In this document: piece by piece, positions 1 to 8,261 of the stretch
Layout of the letters: every line of letters starts with the position of its first letter
How positions within the stretch are numbered: the stretch's first letter is position 1
DNA from: Pseudomonadota bacterium
GTDB taxonomy: Bacteria; Myxococcota_A; Polyangia; Polyangiales; Polyangiaceae
Direction of reading: 5' to 3'
Assembly (NCBI GenBank): GCA_023431345.1
Contig: JAEYWK010000096.1
Location: 62,001 to 126,000, forward strand
DNA length: 64,000 nucleotides
Position numbers and translations under genes: made by a program
Notes under the pieces: model-generated
The model's input: the letters and a program-made list of their open reading frames with translations, nothing else
Databases searched by the model: none
Told to the model about the DNA's origin: nothing

Positions 1-1
1 A

Positions 2-664
2 GGACCGCGCGAAACGGACTCGTTCGATGTGGTGGCCGGCCCCGGCGGCGACCTGGGCGTGGTGCTGCTCGACGTGAGCTCTCGGCACCCCGATCCGTCC
101 GTCGTCGGCAAGGCGCTGCTCGCCAAGGCCAAGCGCGGCCTCATCGAGCGCACGCCGCTCCACGCCGTGATGCTCGACCTGGTGCGCGCGCTGTTCGAAT
201 TTCCGGGCACGGAGCTGCGCGTCACGCTCATGCGCTGCGAGGCGGCGACCGCGCGCGCGGAGATCGCCACGGCTGGCATGCCGCCGCTCATTTGTGCACA
301 CACGAGCGGCAGCGTGAGCGTGCACCCGGCGCCGTCGCCGCCGCTCACGCCGACCACGATGCTGCCTCCGCCGGTGGAGGTCGTGCCGCTCGTTTGGGGC
401 TCCACGTGGATGGCGGTCTCCGACGGCTTCACCAACGGCTCGGATCATCCGGACGCGGTGCGCCGCCTCGCCAAAGATCTGGAGCTGGTCGAGCGCGGCC
501 TACACCTCAGCGGGCAAACGCCCGACGCTCTCTACGATCTGCTGGCTCGCCGCGTCTCTGAAGCCGGGCGCTTCTCGCGCGACGACGCGACCATCGTGCT
601 CATCGGCGCAGACACCGGCGCGCGCCATCGAAGCGGCGTGCGTCTGGGTGGTACGGAGCTGTAA
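2..664 (+). CDS. PP2C/SpoIIE-type serine phosphatase, 3' part (truncated at window edge)
   Basis: The frame is open to the left edge, so the start lies outside the window; a GTG at 29 is only an internal valine. The visible 220 residues begin with an Asp-Val-Val then GGDLGVVLLDVSS stretch, which matches the metal-binding Gly-Asp...Asp-Val-Ser core of PP2C/SpoIIE phosphatases. Further on are GMPPLI, SDGFTNGS and a late RDDATIVLIG motif, in the normal order for this family (GhPP, SDG, DDxTlvvl). These enzymes remove phosphate from serine, often on anti-anti-sigma factors. Any sensory domain would be upstream and is not visible. A hairpin follows 40 bases after the stop. Confidence 0.75.
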   Translation, partial: GPRETDSFDVVAGPGGDLGVVLLDVSSRHPDPSVVGKALLAKAKRGLIERTPLHAVMLDLVRALFEFPGTELRVTLMRCEAATARAEIATAGMPPLICAHTSGSVSVHPAPSPPLTPTTMLPPPVEVVPLVWGSTWMAVSDGFTNGSDHPDAVRRLAKDLELVERGLHLSGQTPDALYDLLARRVSEAGRFSRDDATIVLIGADTGARHRSGVRLGGTEL

Positions 665-703
665 CGGCTCGAGATGACAGGGAGGCGGGGAGGCGGGGAA
701 CGC

Positions 704-726
704 AAGGTTGCCCGTTCGGCAACCTT
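704..726 (+). terminator. Hairpin after the phosphatase gene
   Basis: A perfect 9-bp stem (704-712 with 718-726) closes a 5-base loop and is followed by a short T-containing run (CGTTT). It lies 40 bases downstream of the phosphatase stop codon, where an intrinsic-type terminator would be expected. The T tract is weak, as is common in GC-rich genomes. Confidence 0.5.
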
Positions 727-809
727 CGTTTCCATGGCCGCTGACCATCTCGAGGGCCCAGGCGCATCACTGACAATACCCTGTCACCGAGGCACGCTAC
801 GTTGGGTGA

Positions 810-1016
810 ATGACGAATTCGACGCAGTTCGCGAGCGAGGCGGATAAGTGGGCGAGTGAGCTGTGGAATGTGTCCCTGCTGCCGGTGCCGCAGCCGCTCA
901 ATGACGCAGGGCCGCGGCTGCGCCTCGTGGAAAATGTCGACGAGAAGCGAAGCGCAGAGTCATTTCGGCGTCCTTTGGTGGTCGTGAGCGAAGCAGTGAG
1001 TGATATCCTGCGGTGA
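810..1016 (+). CDS. Possible small hypothetical protein (68 aa)
   Basis: This small ATG-initiated frame lies between the phosphatase and the GYF-like gene and ends 24 bases before the latter. Third codon positions are mostly G or C but less strictly than in neighbouring genes, and the predicted protein has no signal peptide, membrane segment or motif I recognise. A GGGTG just upstream of the ATG is a poor ribosome site. It may be a real small protein, a leader, or chance. The rest of 665-1040 shows only the hairpin at 704-726. Confidence 0.3.
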   Translation: MTNSTQFASEADKWASELWNVSLLPVPQPLNDAGPRLRLVENVDEKRSAESFRRPLVVVSEAVSDILR

Positions 1017-1040
1017 CAGCCCCAGCCCTCGGAGGGAACC

Positions 1041-2210
1041 GTGACGGCCTCATTCGCGGACAATGAGATTTGGCACGTGCTCATCGACAGCGACGACATG
1101 AAGCGCATGAACGTCGACCAGCTCGACGACGCCTTTCGCCTCAGCCTCGTCGACGCTTCGACGCTGGTTTGGAAAGCCGGCATGAAGACGTGGCAGAGCC
1201 TCGGCTCGGTCGCGGGCCTCGATGACGCGCAGGAGCCGGAGGCCGCCCCGCGCCGCGCGCCTCCGCCGCCGCCCCCTCCGATGCCGGCGCCGCGCCAGCT
1301 GCACCCCGCGCGTGCCGTCACGGCTCCCAATCCGTTCTTGGCACCGCCAGGCGCGTTTCCTTCGCCAAACCCGTTCGCGATGGCGGCGCCGAACCCGTTT
1401 GCGGCGGCGCTGCCGGCTTCGCACGCCGCGCCCTTCTCGCCGCAGACGACCCTGAAAGCGCCCGTCTACAGCCCACCCCTGCGCGCGCCCGATCCGTACG
1501 TGCTGCCAAAGCGACGCGCCGCCGTGCCGAGCGAGGTGGACTTCCGTCGCGCCTCGGGCGGTGTGCGCTTCGGTCGCTGGTTGCTCGTCGGCTTGCTGCT
1601 CTCCGCTTCGGTGCTCGCGCTCTATCGACAGAACTTGCTCCGCGAAGGCGCGCGGCGCGTGGGCCTCGAGAACAAGTATTTGTACGGCGAGAAGCGGGTG
1701 ACGAGCTTCGTCGACGCGCAGGCTCCCGCTTCGGTCAAGCACGTGCTCGCGCAGCTGAAGCTCCTCCCCGGCCCGAATGCGCTCGCGCCGGCACCAGCTG
1801 TCGCCGCGGTCGCGCCGGTGTCGCCGGCAGCCACGCCAACGTCTGCCGACGAGGCGCCCGCCGCGAAGGCCGATGACGTGAAGGCCGAGGACGCGAAGCC
1901 GGACGGCGTGAAGACCGTGTCGCTCGATTCGCTACCGGTCGAAGTCGCAGCGGAAGCGGCGTCCGCGCCCGAGCCGCAAGCACCGTCGCCCGCGCAGAAG
2001 GCCGCGCCGGCCATCGCCAAGGTGGCGGCGCCGAAGCCGGCGAGCGCGCCGCGCGCCAAGGCCGTCGTCCAGGCCGAGAAACCCGCGAAAATCGCCAAGG
2101 CCGCCGTCGAAAGGCCCAAGGCCCAGCCGAAGCCCGCACCGGCGCAAGCGAATGACAACCCGCTCAAGGCCGCGATTCGTTCGGCGATCGCCGCGGATGC
2201 GGCCAAGTAG
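1041..2210 (+). CDS. GYF-like domain membrane protein with Pro/Ala-rich regions
   Basis: The GTG start is set by a GGAGGG ribosome site five bases upstream. Residues about 8-58 look like a GYF_2/DUF4339 domain: WHVLIDSDD at the start, then LVWKAGMKTWQSL, the usual W-x-x-G-M-x-x-W pattern. A Pro-rich linker follows (about 65-165, with repeated NPF triplets), then one hydrophobic segment near residues 177-195 (RWLLVGLLLSASVLAL). The C-terminal 150 residues are Ala/Pro/Lys-rich low complexity. This suggests a single-pass membrane protein with a cytoplasmic protein-binding domain and a long disordered tail. Its partner is unknown. It is convergent with the next gene. Confidence 0.65.
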   Translation: MTASFADNEIWHVLIDSDDMKRMNVDQLDDAFRLSLVDASTLVWKAGMKTWQSLGSVAGLDDAQEPEAAPRRAPPPPPPPMPAPRQLHPARAVTAPNPFLAPPGAFPSPNPFAMAAPNPFAAALPASHAAPFSPQTTLKAPVYSPPLRAPDPYVLPKRRAAVPSEVDFRRASGGVRFGRWLLVGLLLSASVLALYRQNLLREGARRVGLENKYLYGEKRVTSFVDAQAPASVKHVLAQLKLLPGPNALAPAPAVAAVAPVSPAATPTSADEAPAAKADDVKAEDAKPDGVKTVSLDSLPVEVAAEAASAPEPQAPSPAQKAAPAIAKVAAPKPASAPRAKAVVQAEKPAKIAKAAVERPKAQPKPAPAQANDNPLKAAIRSAIAADAAK

Positions 2211-2216
2211 TAGCGC

Positions 2217-3164
2217 TCAGCGATCGGCGCGATAGAGCGCGTACTGACCAGAACGGTTCGAGGCGAAGTACAGGTGCCGCCCGTCTTCGCTGAGCCAGGG
2301 CATGCGCTCCTCGCTGCCGGTTGAATTCAGATCGGACACCGGCACAGGCTCACCGAACTGCTCGGTGATCGCCTCGCGCCGCGCGACGTAGAGGTCCGAC
2401 TGAAGGCCCTCGCGGTTGGAGGAGAAGTACAGCTCGAGCCCGTCGCTCGCCAAGAAGCCGTCCGCGCTCTGGAAGCCCGCAACGTTGACTCTGCCCAAGA
2501 GCGCTTGCGACGGCTCGCCCCAAGCGTCGTCCGTGCTCGCGCGCGTCGCCAGGTAAACTTGGTGATACAGGCCGCCGTGGCGCTTCGACGAGAGCGGCAT
2601 GATCAGGCCGCCCAAGGTGGGCCGAGGTGCGTCGTCGAAAGCCGAGCTCAGCTCGGCCACGAGCTCTGGCGTCGAGAAGCCGTCGCCCGCTTCGAGGCTG
2701 CGCCAGATATCGGTGCCGCCCGTGCCGTCCGGCGAGCTGAGCCCGAGCCACAGCTCATCACCCTCCGCTGAGATGGCGGGGCTCGCGACGTCAGCCTCTT
2801 CCAGCGGCCCCAGCATCACGGTGGCGGCGTTCACGTAGCTCGCGCCCGCGCGCTCGGCGCGGCGCACGCGGGTGCGAGTGTCGCCGAAGCGGTTTTGCTC
2901 CGTGAAGAAGAGGTACTGCAAGTCGGCGGTGAGCGTCGGGTTGGCGAGCAAGACGCCCGCTGTCTGCGCCACGATGGGCTCGGGCTGGAGCGCCCACGTC
3001 GGCGCCTCGCCCCCGCTGCCCGCCTGCGCCCCCGCGCCGCCGCCCGTCAAACCTTGCGAGCGGCCGAGATTGACGAGCGCACCGTCACAGCCGGCGCTGC
3101 CGAGGAGCGCGGCCCAGCACGAGAGCGCCCGCGCACTTCGAGCAAAGCGCGCGCTCGCCAGCAT
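2217..3164 (-). CDS. Exported lipoprotein with TolB/PD40-like beta-propeller repeats
   Basis: The N-terminus has a hydrophobic stretch ending in a lipobox (LLGSAGC, Cys about 26), then a Gly/Ala/Ser-rich linker. Several repeats with the PD40 signature follow, for example LYFSSNREGLQSDLYVARR and LYFASNRSGQYALYRADR at the C-terminus, and DELWLGLSSPDGTGGTDIW. Such repeats fold as beta-propellers on the outer face of the inner membrane or on the outer membrane. It is the last gene of the sigma factor operon, 10 bases after the anti-sigma-like gene, so it may be part of the sensing system or a regulated target. No catalytic motif is seen. Confidence 0.7.
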   Translation of the reverse strand: MLASARFARSARALSCWAALLGSAGCDGALVNLGRSQGLTGGGAGAQAGSGGEAPTWALQPEPIVAQTAGVLLANPTLTADLQYLFFTEQNRFGDTRTRVRRAERAGASYVNAATVMLGPLEEADVASPAISAEGDELWLGLSSPDGTGGTDIWRSLEAGDGFSTPELVAELSSAFDDAPRPTLGGLIMPLSSKRHGGLYHQVYLATRASTDDAWGEPSQALLGRVNVAGFQSADGFLASDGLELYFSSNREGLQSDLYVARREAITEQFGEPVPVSDLNSTGSEERMPWLSEDGRHLYFASNRSGQYALYRADR

Positions 3165-3174
3165 GGCGATGAAC

Positions 3175-3936
3175 CTATCGCGAAGCGCCGCGCTCCGCGA
3201 TGGGCTTCAAGCGCGCCACGTGCGGGCTGCTCGGAAACCGCGCGATAAAAGCCTTGGCCATGGCCGTCGCTCGGGCAGAGTCTCCCGATTGGTCGATGGC
3301 GCGGATGCGCAGCACCGAGGCTTCTTGGCCGAAGCTGCCGCGGGGGAACTTGGACGAGTAGTCGTTCAGCGCGCTCAGCGCCGACTTGGCGTCGCGAGCC
3401 GCGACGCCGGCGCGCGCCGCCTCGATCAGGCGAATCTGCTCGCTCAAATCGTCGGCGCTGGCGGCCGAGGGTGCGACGCGGACGCGCGCGGGCGCGGCGA
3501 CCGTCGACTGCGGGAGCGGCGGTGGCGAAATCTCGAGCGCGGGCGCGGGCTCGGCCGCAACTGGCACGGGCTCCGCCGGGACCGGCGTGGGCGCGACCCT
3601 GACCTGGACCTCCGGCGCGGGAGCAACCGGCGCCGGCGCGCTAGAAGCCTCGGTCGTCGGCCGCGCGAGCCACAGCGCCGCGAGCGCACCGAGCACCCCG
3701 ACCCCGAGCGCGATCTTCCCGAGCGACGCCGACTTCGCAGCCCCGCTCGAGACGGAGGCGCTGGCGGCCGGGGGCGCCGGGGGCGCCGGGACCGGATCTG
3801 CCAGCGGCGCGCCCAAGCCGAGCGCCGCACGCAGACGCGCTTTGTGCTCGTCCGAGGGCTGCTCCTGACGTGATGCCTCGAGCAGCAGGCGCTCGAGCTG
3901 GGTCGGCTCGTCGGCAACGAGCTTCAGGTTGCTCAT
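3175..3936 (-). CDS. Single-pass membrane partner of ECF sigma factor (anti-sigma-like)
   Basis: The start overlaps the sigma factor stop by 4 bases (ATGA), so the two are translationally coupled. The short cytoplasmic N-terminus (about 75 residues) has no HxxxCxxC zinc motif of classic anti-sigma factors. One membrane segment follows (SLGKIALGVGVLGALAALWLA, about 70-90), then a Pro/Ala/Val-rich periplasmic spacer and a helical C-terminal region (about 160-250) resembling TPR units of the YbgF/outer-membrane-lipoprotein type (DAKSALSALNDYSSKFPRGSF...EASVLRIRAI). The anti-sigma role is inferred from position and topology. A very similar layout occurs at 48332-49150. Confidence 0.65.
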   Translation of the reverse strand: MSNLKLVADEPTQLERLLLEASRQEQPSDEHKARLRAALGLGAPLADPVPAPPAPPAASASVSSGAAKSASLGKIALGVGVLGALAALWLARPTTEASSAPAPVAPAPEVQVRVAPTPVPAEPVPVAAEPAPALEISPPPLPQSTVAAPARVRVAPSAASADDLSEQIRLIEAARAGVAARDAKSALSALNDYSSKFPRGSFGQEASVLRIRAIDQSGDSARATAMAKAFIARFPSSPHVARLKPIAERGASR

Positions 3937-4523
3937 GACTTGGCTCCCCCGGGCAGCGAGGCTTCGAAGGCGGCCACGGCCGCGCGGAACGCTTCACGCG
4001 CGCGACGCAGCCGCGAAGTGGCCGTGCCGAGTGGAATCTCGAGCAAGGACGATACCTGCGGCATCGTCTGCCCCTCGAGCTCGGCGAGGATGAAGACGGT
4101 TTTCAGATCGTGGTCCATGTTCGCGAGGATTCGCCCCATCAGGTCGACGGCGCGGCGTTGATCGGCCAGCTCTTCAGGACGTGCAACCAGGCTGTTGCGA
4201 ACGTCCATGTCGTCTTCGAGGACCCAGCGCTTCGCGTTGCGGGAGACACTACGAGCGACACGCAGCGCGGTACCGAACAGGAAGGCGCGCTCGCGCCCTT
4301 CTTGGATGTCCAAGATGCGCTCGGATGCGACCAGAAAGACTTGTTGTGCGGCGTCATCGGCGGCGCCGCGGCTCAGCCCGAGCCGCCGCAGCAGTCGCCA
4401 GATGAAGTCGTGGTGATCGTTGAACATTCTTTCCAGGCGCGAGCGAGACGCCTGCTGCGCTGCAGCGGCGTCGCTCTCGGTTTCGGAAGGCTCCCAATCG
4501 GAGATCGTGTTCACCCGCACCAC
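3933..4523 (-). CDS. ECF-type RNA polymerase sigma-70 family factor
   Basis: This 196-residue protein has the two domains of group 4 sigma factors. Region 2 is at about 30-100 (FNDHHDFIWRLLRRLGL, AADDAAQQVFLVA) and binds the -10 element and core polymerase. Region 4 is at about 128-185 (MDHDLKTVFILAELEGQTMPQVSSLL then LGTATSRLRRAREAF), a helix-turn-helix for the -35 element. It is 27 bases downstream of an exported-protein gene and coupled by ATGA to the membrane protein after it, so the four genes 5585-2217 are likely one unit. ECF factors usually answer envelope signals; the signal here is unknown. Confidence 0.9.
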   Translation of the reverse strand: MVRVNTISDWEPSETESDAAAAQQASRSRLERMFNDHHDFIWRLLRRLGLSRGAADDAAQQVFLVASERILDIQEGRERAFLFGTALRVARSVSRNAKRWVLEDDMDVRNSLVARPEELADQRRAVDLMGRILANMDHDLKTVFILAELEGQTMPQVSSLLEIPLGTATSRLRRAREAFRAAVAAFEASLPGGAKS

Positions 4524-4550
4524 CCATGATGCGAGCCAGGGAGACTTCGA

Positions 4551-5585
4551 TCACGGAAATCCGCCCGCGACCCCGATAACGGAAGAAAATCCCAGCGGCG
4601 GTGTCTTCCAAAAGACGACATCGTCGAACGCAAACGAGTCTCGCTCGAGGGGGACGATGCCGCGCGCATCCGCAATGATTTCGATGGTTTTGCTCAACTT
4701 CAAGCCCAACCACAGCGCGCCGCCCGCGGACGCGAAGAGCCGCTTGTGGGCCAGGTTCTCGAGGTCCGTGGAAGAGCCCCAGGCCTTGAGCAATCCGACG
4801 CTGCCGTAGGCGCAAGGCCGCAGCCCCAGAGCCCGCGAGCCGAGCCGAACCGGACACACGTCCAGCGTGGGGAGCGTGTAAGCGAAGTTGGCGGTGCCGC
4901 CGCCGCGCTCGAGACCGCGGCGCTGTGCGTGGGGGACCGAAAGCCGAAAGAACGGCGCCAGCACCCTGCCCGGAAAGAGCTCGAGCGCCACCTCCACCGA
5001 GCCGCCCGGCGCGATCTCTGGCGCGACCTCGGCCATCAGCGTGACCGCCAACCCCAAGCTGACCCGAGCGCTCGGCTCGTCGGTGAGCGCAGGGCCGACC
5101 TGCGGCGTCTCGTCCCGCTTCGGAGCTGCAGGACGAGACACGGCGGGCGGCCTCGGCGCCGGCTCGGGCGCGGCCTCCGGCTCGGGCTCAGGCTCAGGCT
5201 CGGCGAGGAGCGCGTCGGGATCGAGCGTGACGGTCGCGATCAGCGCCAGGCCTTCCGCTGCGTCTTCGCAGCTGCTGGCGGTGAGCTTGCGCGTGCGGGT
5301 AGCGCCGTCGGCCTCGACGAGCGTGACGCTGCCGCGTAATGACCTACCGGTCGACACCAGCTCGACGAGCAGCGAGCGACGCGCTGAGTCGGGCACGAAG
5401 CGGATGCGGCTCGAGCGGCGCGCGACGCGCGCTGTAAAATCTTCCACCGAGCTGCAGCCAGCGGGAGCGCGCAGCTCGAGCCGCGTTGGCTCGTCGGTGA
5501 CCACCTGCGCGCTCAGCGGCGCGGCCACCAGCGCGCACGCGCACGTGAGAGCGCAGGCAACAGGGCGACGCGGTGGTCGTTTCAC
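4551..5585 (-). CDS. Exported protein of the sigma operon, probable outer-membrane-associated
   Basis: A signal peptide (ACALTCACALVAAPLSAQ) opens this 344-residue protein. Residues about 30-130 form a compact domain with two Cys (AGCSS, ASSCED) and the ending LALIATVTLDPDALL; a Glu/Pro/Ala-rich linker follows. The C-terminal half has alternating strands such as ARVSLGLAVTLMAEV and ALWLGLKLSKTIEIIADARG, suggesting a small beta-barrel or sandwich. I recognise no named family. It is the first gene of the sigma/anti-sigma operon and has a counterpart of similar design (46653-47630) beside the second sigma gene. It is divergent from the hybrid kinase at 5792. Confidence 0.6.
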   Translation of the reverse strand: MKRPPRRPVACALTCACALVAAPLSAQVVTDEPTRLELRAPAGCSSVEDFTARVARRSSRIRFVPDSARRSLLVELVSTGRSLRGSVTLVEADGATRTRKLTASSCEDAAEGLALIATVTLDPDALLAEPEPEPEPEAAPEPAPRPPAVSRPAAPKRDETPQVGPALTDEPSARVSLGLAVTLMAEVAPEIAPGGSVEVALELFPGRVLAPFFRLSVPHAQRRGLERGGGTANFAYTLPTLDVCPVRLGSRALGLRPCAYGSVGLLKAWGSSTDLENLAHKRLFASAGGALWLGLKLSKTIEIIADARGIVPLERDSFAFDDVVFWKTPPLGFSSVIGVAGGFP

Positions 5586-5791
5586 GGGCGTCGCGCATTA
5601 AACACCGAAAGGGGCGAGCCATGCGCGCCGCAAGCATGGGTCGAAGCGAATTCCGCGAGCGTGGCCGCGCCGCCGCCAGCGACCAAAACCCGCTATTCGG
5701 CGCTGGCGCGGCGCGGCGGCAGATGCGAGCTTCCGGTGACCGAGAGAGTTGGTTAAGCTCGTCGATCAACGGGGGTAGCGGTTCTCACTCC

Positions 5792-7954
5792 ATGTCGCTG
5801 CCACACCCGCCTCCCTCGTCTCCTCTGCCCGACCTGCTCGCTGAGCTCGCGGCGATCCTCGCGGGAGCAGACGCGGAGCTCGCGCTGGAGCTCGCGCTGG
5901 AGCGGCTCGCTCAGCTCGGCATGACGCGGGCGCCGGATGCGGCGACGGCCTGGCTCTCGATCATGACCACCGAGCGCTCGCTCCACCTCACCGCTTCGTC
6001 GCTCCACGGCGCGGAGCTGAAGGTGCCTCTCGCCGGACTGCTGAAGCTAGGGCTGCTGCGCGCCTCGGAGTGGGCCGAGCACCGGCGCTTGCGCGAGCGC
6101 TTCGACATGTTGTCGGAGGCCTCGTTCGAGGGCATCTTGGTGCACAGTAACGGCGTCGTGCTCGACGTCAACCGCCGCGCCGCCGAGATGGTCGGCTGCG
6201 AGCCGCACGAGCTCTTGGGCACGGGCGCGATGTACCGCATGGTCGCGCCGGAGGATTTGCCGGAAGCGCTGGAGCGCGTGAAGAGCGGCTACGAAGGCGC
6301 GTACACGCTCTCGCTCGTCCGCAAAGATGGCTCCCGCCTGCGGGCCGAGCTGCTGTCGAAGCAAGGTCGGCTCGGTGATCGCCCCGTGCGCATCGCCGCC
6401 GTGCGAGACGTCACGGACCGTGAGCACACGCTCAGCTTGCTGCGCGAGGTCGAAAACTACCTGAACGACCTATCGCTCGGCGCCTTCGACTTCATGGTCG
6501 TCAGCCAAGACGGGCAGATCGTCGAGGTGGGCGGCAAGGTCGAGCAGCTGCTGGGCTACGCGCGTGAAGAGATGCTCGGCCGTCACGTGACCGACTTCGT
6601 GACGCCGGAGACCAAGCAGGTCACCGCCGACGTCGTGAGCAATCAGGTGTTCGGCGCCTACGAGAACGTCGTCGTCGCCAAGAGCGGTGAGCTAATCCCG
6701 GTCGAAATCATCGGCGTGCGCTCCACGCGCAACGGCAAGCCCGCGCGCGTGGCCGGCTTCCGCGACCTGCGCGAGGCTCGGCGTCTGCAAGGCGAGCGGC
6801 GCAAGCTGGAGCAGCAGCTGCAGCGCAGCCAGCGCCTCGACAGCCTCGGCGTGCTCGCGGGCGGCATCGCGCACGACTTCAACAACCTGCTCGTAGGCGT
6901 GATCGGCAACGCCAGCCTGCTGCTCGCCACGCTCGAGCAGCCGCTCGATCGCCAAGCCGTGGAGGCGATCCTGTCAGCGGGGCAGCGCGCCGCCGCGCTG
7001 ACCAAGCAGATGCTGGCCTACGCGGGCCGGCAAGATCTCGGCCGACGTGAGCCGGTCGACCTGGGGCAGTTGTTCCGCGAGCTTCGCACGCTGCTCGACG
7101 CCACGCTCTCCAAGAAGGCGACGCTCACGCTCGACATCGAGGAAGGCAGCGTCGTCATCGGTGATCGCGCGCCGCTCACGCAAGTGATGATGAACGTGCT
7201 CGCCAACGCCTCCGACTCGCTGCTCGATCAACCCGGTAAGATCGACGTGCGCACGCGCCACGTGCGTCACCTCGACGTGCGTTGGGACGACGCGCTCGGC
7301 GCCAGCGTGGGCCCCGGCGACTGGGTGCTGATCGAGGTCGAGGACACCGGCGTGGGCATGGACGAGGCCACGCGGCAGCGCGTGTTCGAGCCTTTCTTCA
7401 CGACCAAGGAGCACGGCCACGGCCTGGGGCTCGCCGCCTGTCTCGGCATCGTCACCAGCCACGGCGGCGCGCTCGCGCTCGAGAGCACGCCCGGCGAGGG
7501 CAGCCGATTCTCGATCCTGCTGCCCGCTACTGCCCACCCGGAGCGCGTCACCTCGCTCGTGCCGACGCCGGAGGCCATCCAGCCCTGTCGGGTGCTGGTG
7601 ATCGACGACGAGCAGCTCGTGCGCGCCCAGCTGCGGCGCTCGCTCGAGCTGCGCGGCTACCAGGTCGACGAAGCCTGCGACGGCGAGAGCGGCGTCGCCG
7701 CCCAGCTCGCGAACCCCGCCGACGTGCTGGTGATCGACATGACGATGCCGGACATCGACGGGGCCGAGGTGGTACGCCGCATCCGCGCCTCGGGCTCGCG
7801 CGCCGCCATCGTGCTCTCCTCGGGCTATCAGGCCAAGGGCGCCGCAGAGCGGCTGGAGGCCGGCGCCTTTCAGTACTTCTTGCCGAAGCCCTACGGGGTT
7901 GGCGAGCTCGTCGCGGCCGTCGAGCAAGCGCGCGCGCGCCTGCGCTGGATGTAG
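5792..7954 (+). CDS. Hybrid sensor histidine kinase (PAS-PAS-HisKA-HATPase-REC)
   Basis: The ATG at 5792 is preferred over a GTG at 5573 because the longer form adds an Arg-rich non-conserved leader and overlaps the divergent gene; GGGGG lies 14 bases upstream. The 720-residue protein has no membrane segment. Two PAS domains lie at about 100-210 and 225-325, then HisKA with phospho-acceptor His361 (GGIAHDFNN), HATPase_c with N-box near Asn472 and EDTGVGM near 517, GLGL near 545, and a C-terminal receiver from 599 with acidic Asp605/606, phospho-acceptor Asp649 and Lys699. It is a soluble sensor able to pass phosphate internally. The partner output protein is not obvious nearby. Confidence 0.92.
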   Translation: MSLPHPPPSSPLPDLLAELAAILAGADAELALELALERLAQLGMTRAPDAATAWLSIMTTERSLHLTASSLHGAELKVPLAGLLKLGLLRASEWAEHRRLRERFDMLSEASFEGILVHSNGVVLDVNRRAAEMVGCEPHELLGTGAMYRMVAPEDLPEALERVKSGYEGAYTLSLVRKDGSRLRAELLSKQGRLGDRPVRIAAVRDVTDREHTLSLLREVENYLNDLSLGAFDFMVVSQDGQIVEVGGKVEQLLGYAREEMLGRHVTDFVTPETKQVTADVVSNQVFGAYENVVVAKSGELIPVEIIGVRSTRNGKPARVAGFRDLREARRLQGERRKLEQQLQRSQRLDSLGVLAGGIAHDFNNLLVGVIGNASLLLATLEQPLDRQAVEAILSAGQRAAALTKQMLAYAGRQDLGRREPVDLGQLFRELRTLLDATLSKKATLTLDIEEGSVVIGDRAPLTQVMMNVLANASDSLLDQPGKIDVRTRHVRHLDVRWDDALGASVGPGDWVLIEVEDTGVGMDEATRQRVFEPFFTTKEHGHGLGLAACLGIVTSHGGALALESTPGEGSRFSILLPATAHPERVTSLVPTPEAIQPCRVLVIDDEQLVRAQLRRSLELRGYQVDEACDGESGVAAQLANPADVLVIDMTMPDIDGAEVVRRIRASGSRAAIVLSSGYQAKGAAERLEAGAFQYFLPKPYGVGELVAAVEQARARLRWM

Positions 7955-8261
7955 CCGAGCCTCGCAGGATGGCCCGGCTGCTCGTCGCCAAGGGGAAAGG
8001 GAAAACGACGAGCAGCCGGGCATCCGGCACGCTCTCGCCAGTCGCGTGTGGGGGGCGAAAGCGGCCCAGACAATCACCACACACAGCTTTCCCACCCGTC
8101 GGGCGGGTCTCCGCCGAGCAGAAAGCGTGTGTGCGGCTGACCACGTAATGCGCGCCCGCGGGCGATCGATCATGGCAATGTGATTTTTTTTCGACGGCCG
8201 CCCCACGATCGAGGGACACGCCGCCGATCCACGCTACGCTTCGAAAGCCCCGGCGAGCGCC
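7955..8261 (+). other. Intergenic region after hybrid kinase
   Basis: This 307-base spacer holds the strong inverted repeat at 7972-8021, a run of eight T at 8182-8189 and the likely promoter of the lipoprotein gene that starts at 8262. I see no credible gene in it on either strand. Confidence 0.4.
7972..8021 (+). terminator. Long perfect hairpin after hybrid kinase gene
   Basis: A 16-bp perfect stem (7972-7987 with 8006-8021) encloses an 18-base purine-rich loop (AAGGGGAAAGGGAAAA). It begins 17 bases after the kinase stop codon. The position fits a transcription terminator, but there is no T tract and the loop is long, so it could also be an mRNA 3'-end stabiliser or a protein-binding site. 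Confidence 0.6.

Noticed and set aside
5573..5791. N-terminal extension of the PAS-PAS kinase from GTG 5573
   Set aside because: The added 73 residues are Arg/Ala-rich with no domain and overlap the divergent gene's start; ATG 5792 directly precedes the conserved part.
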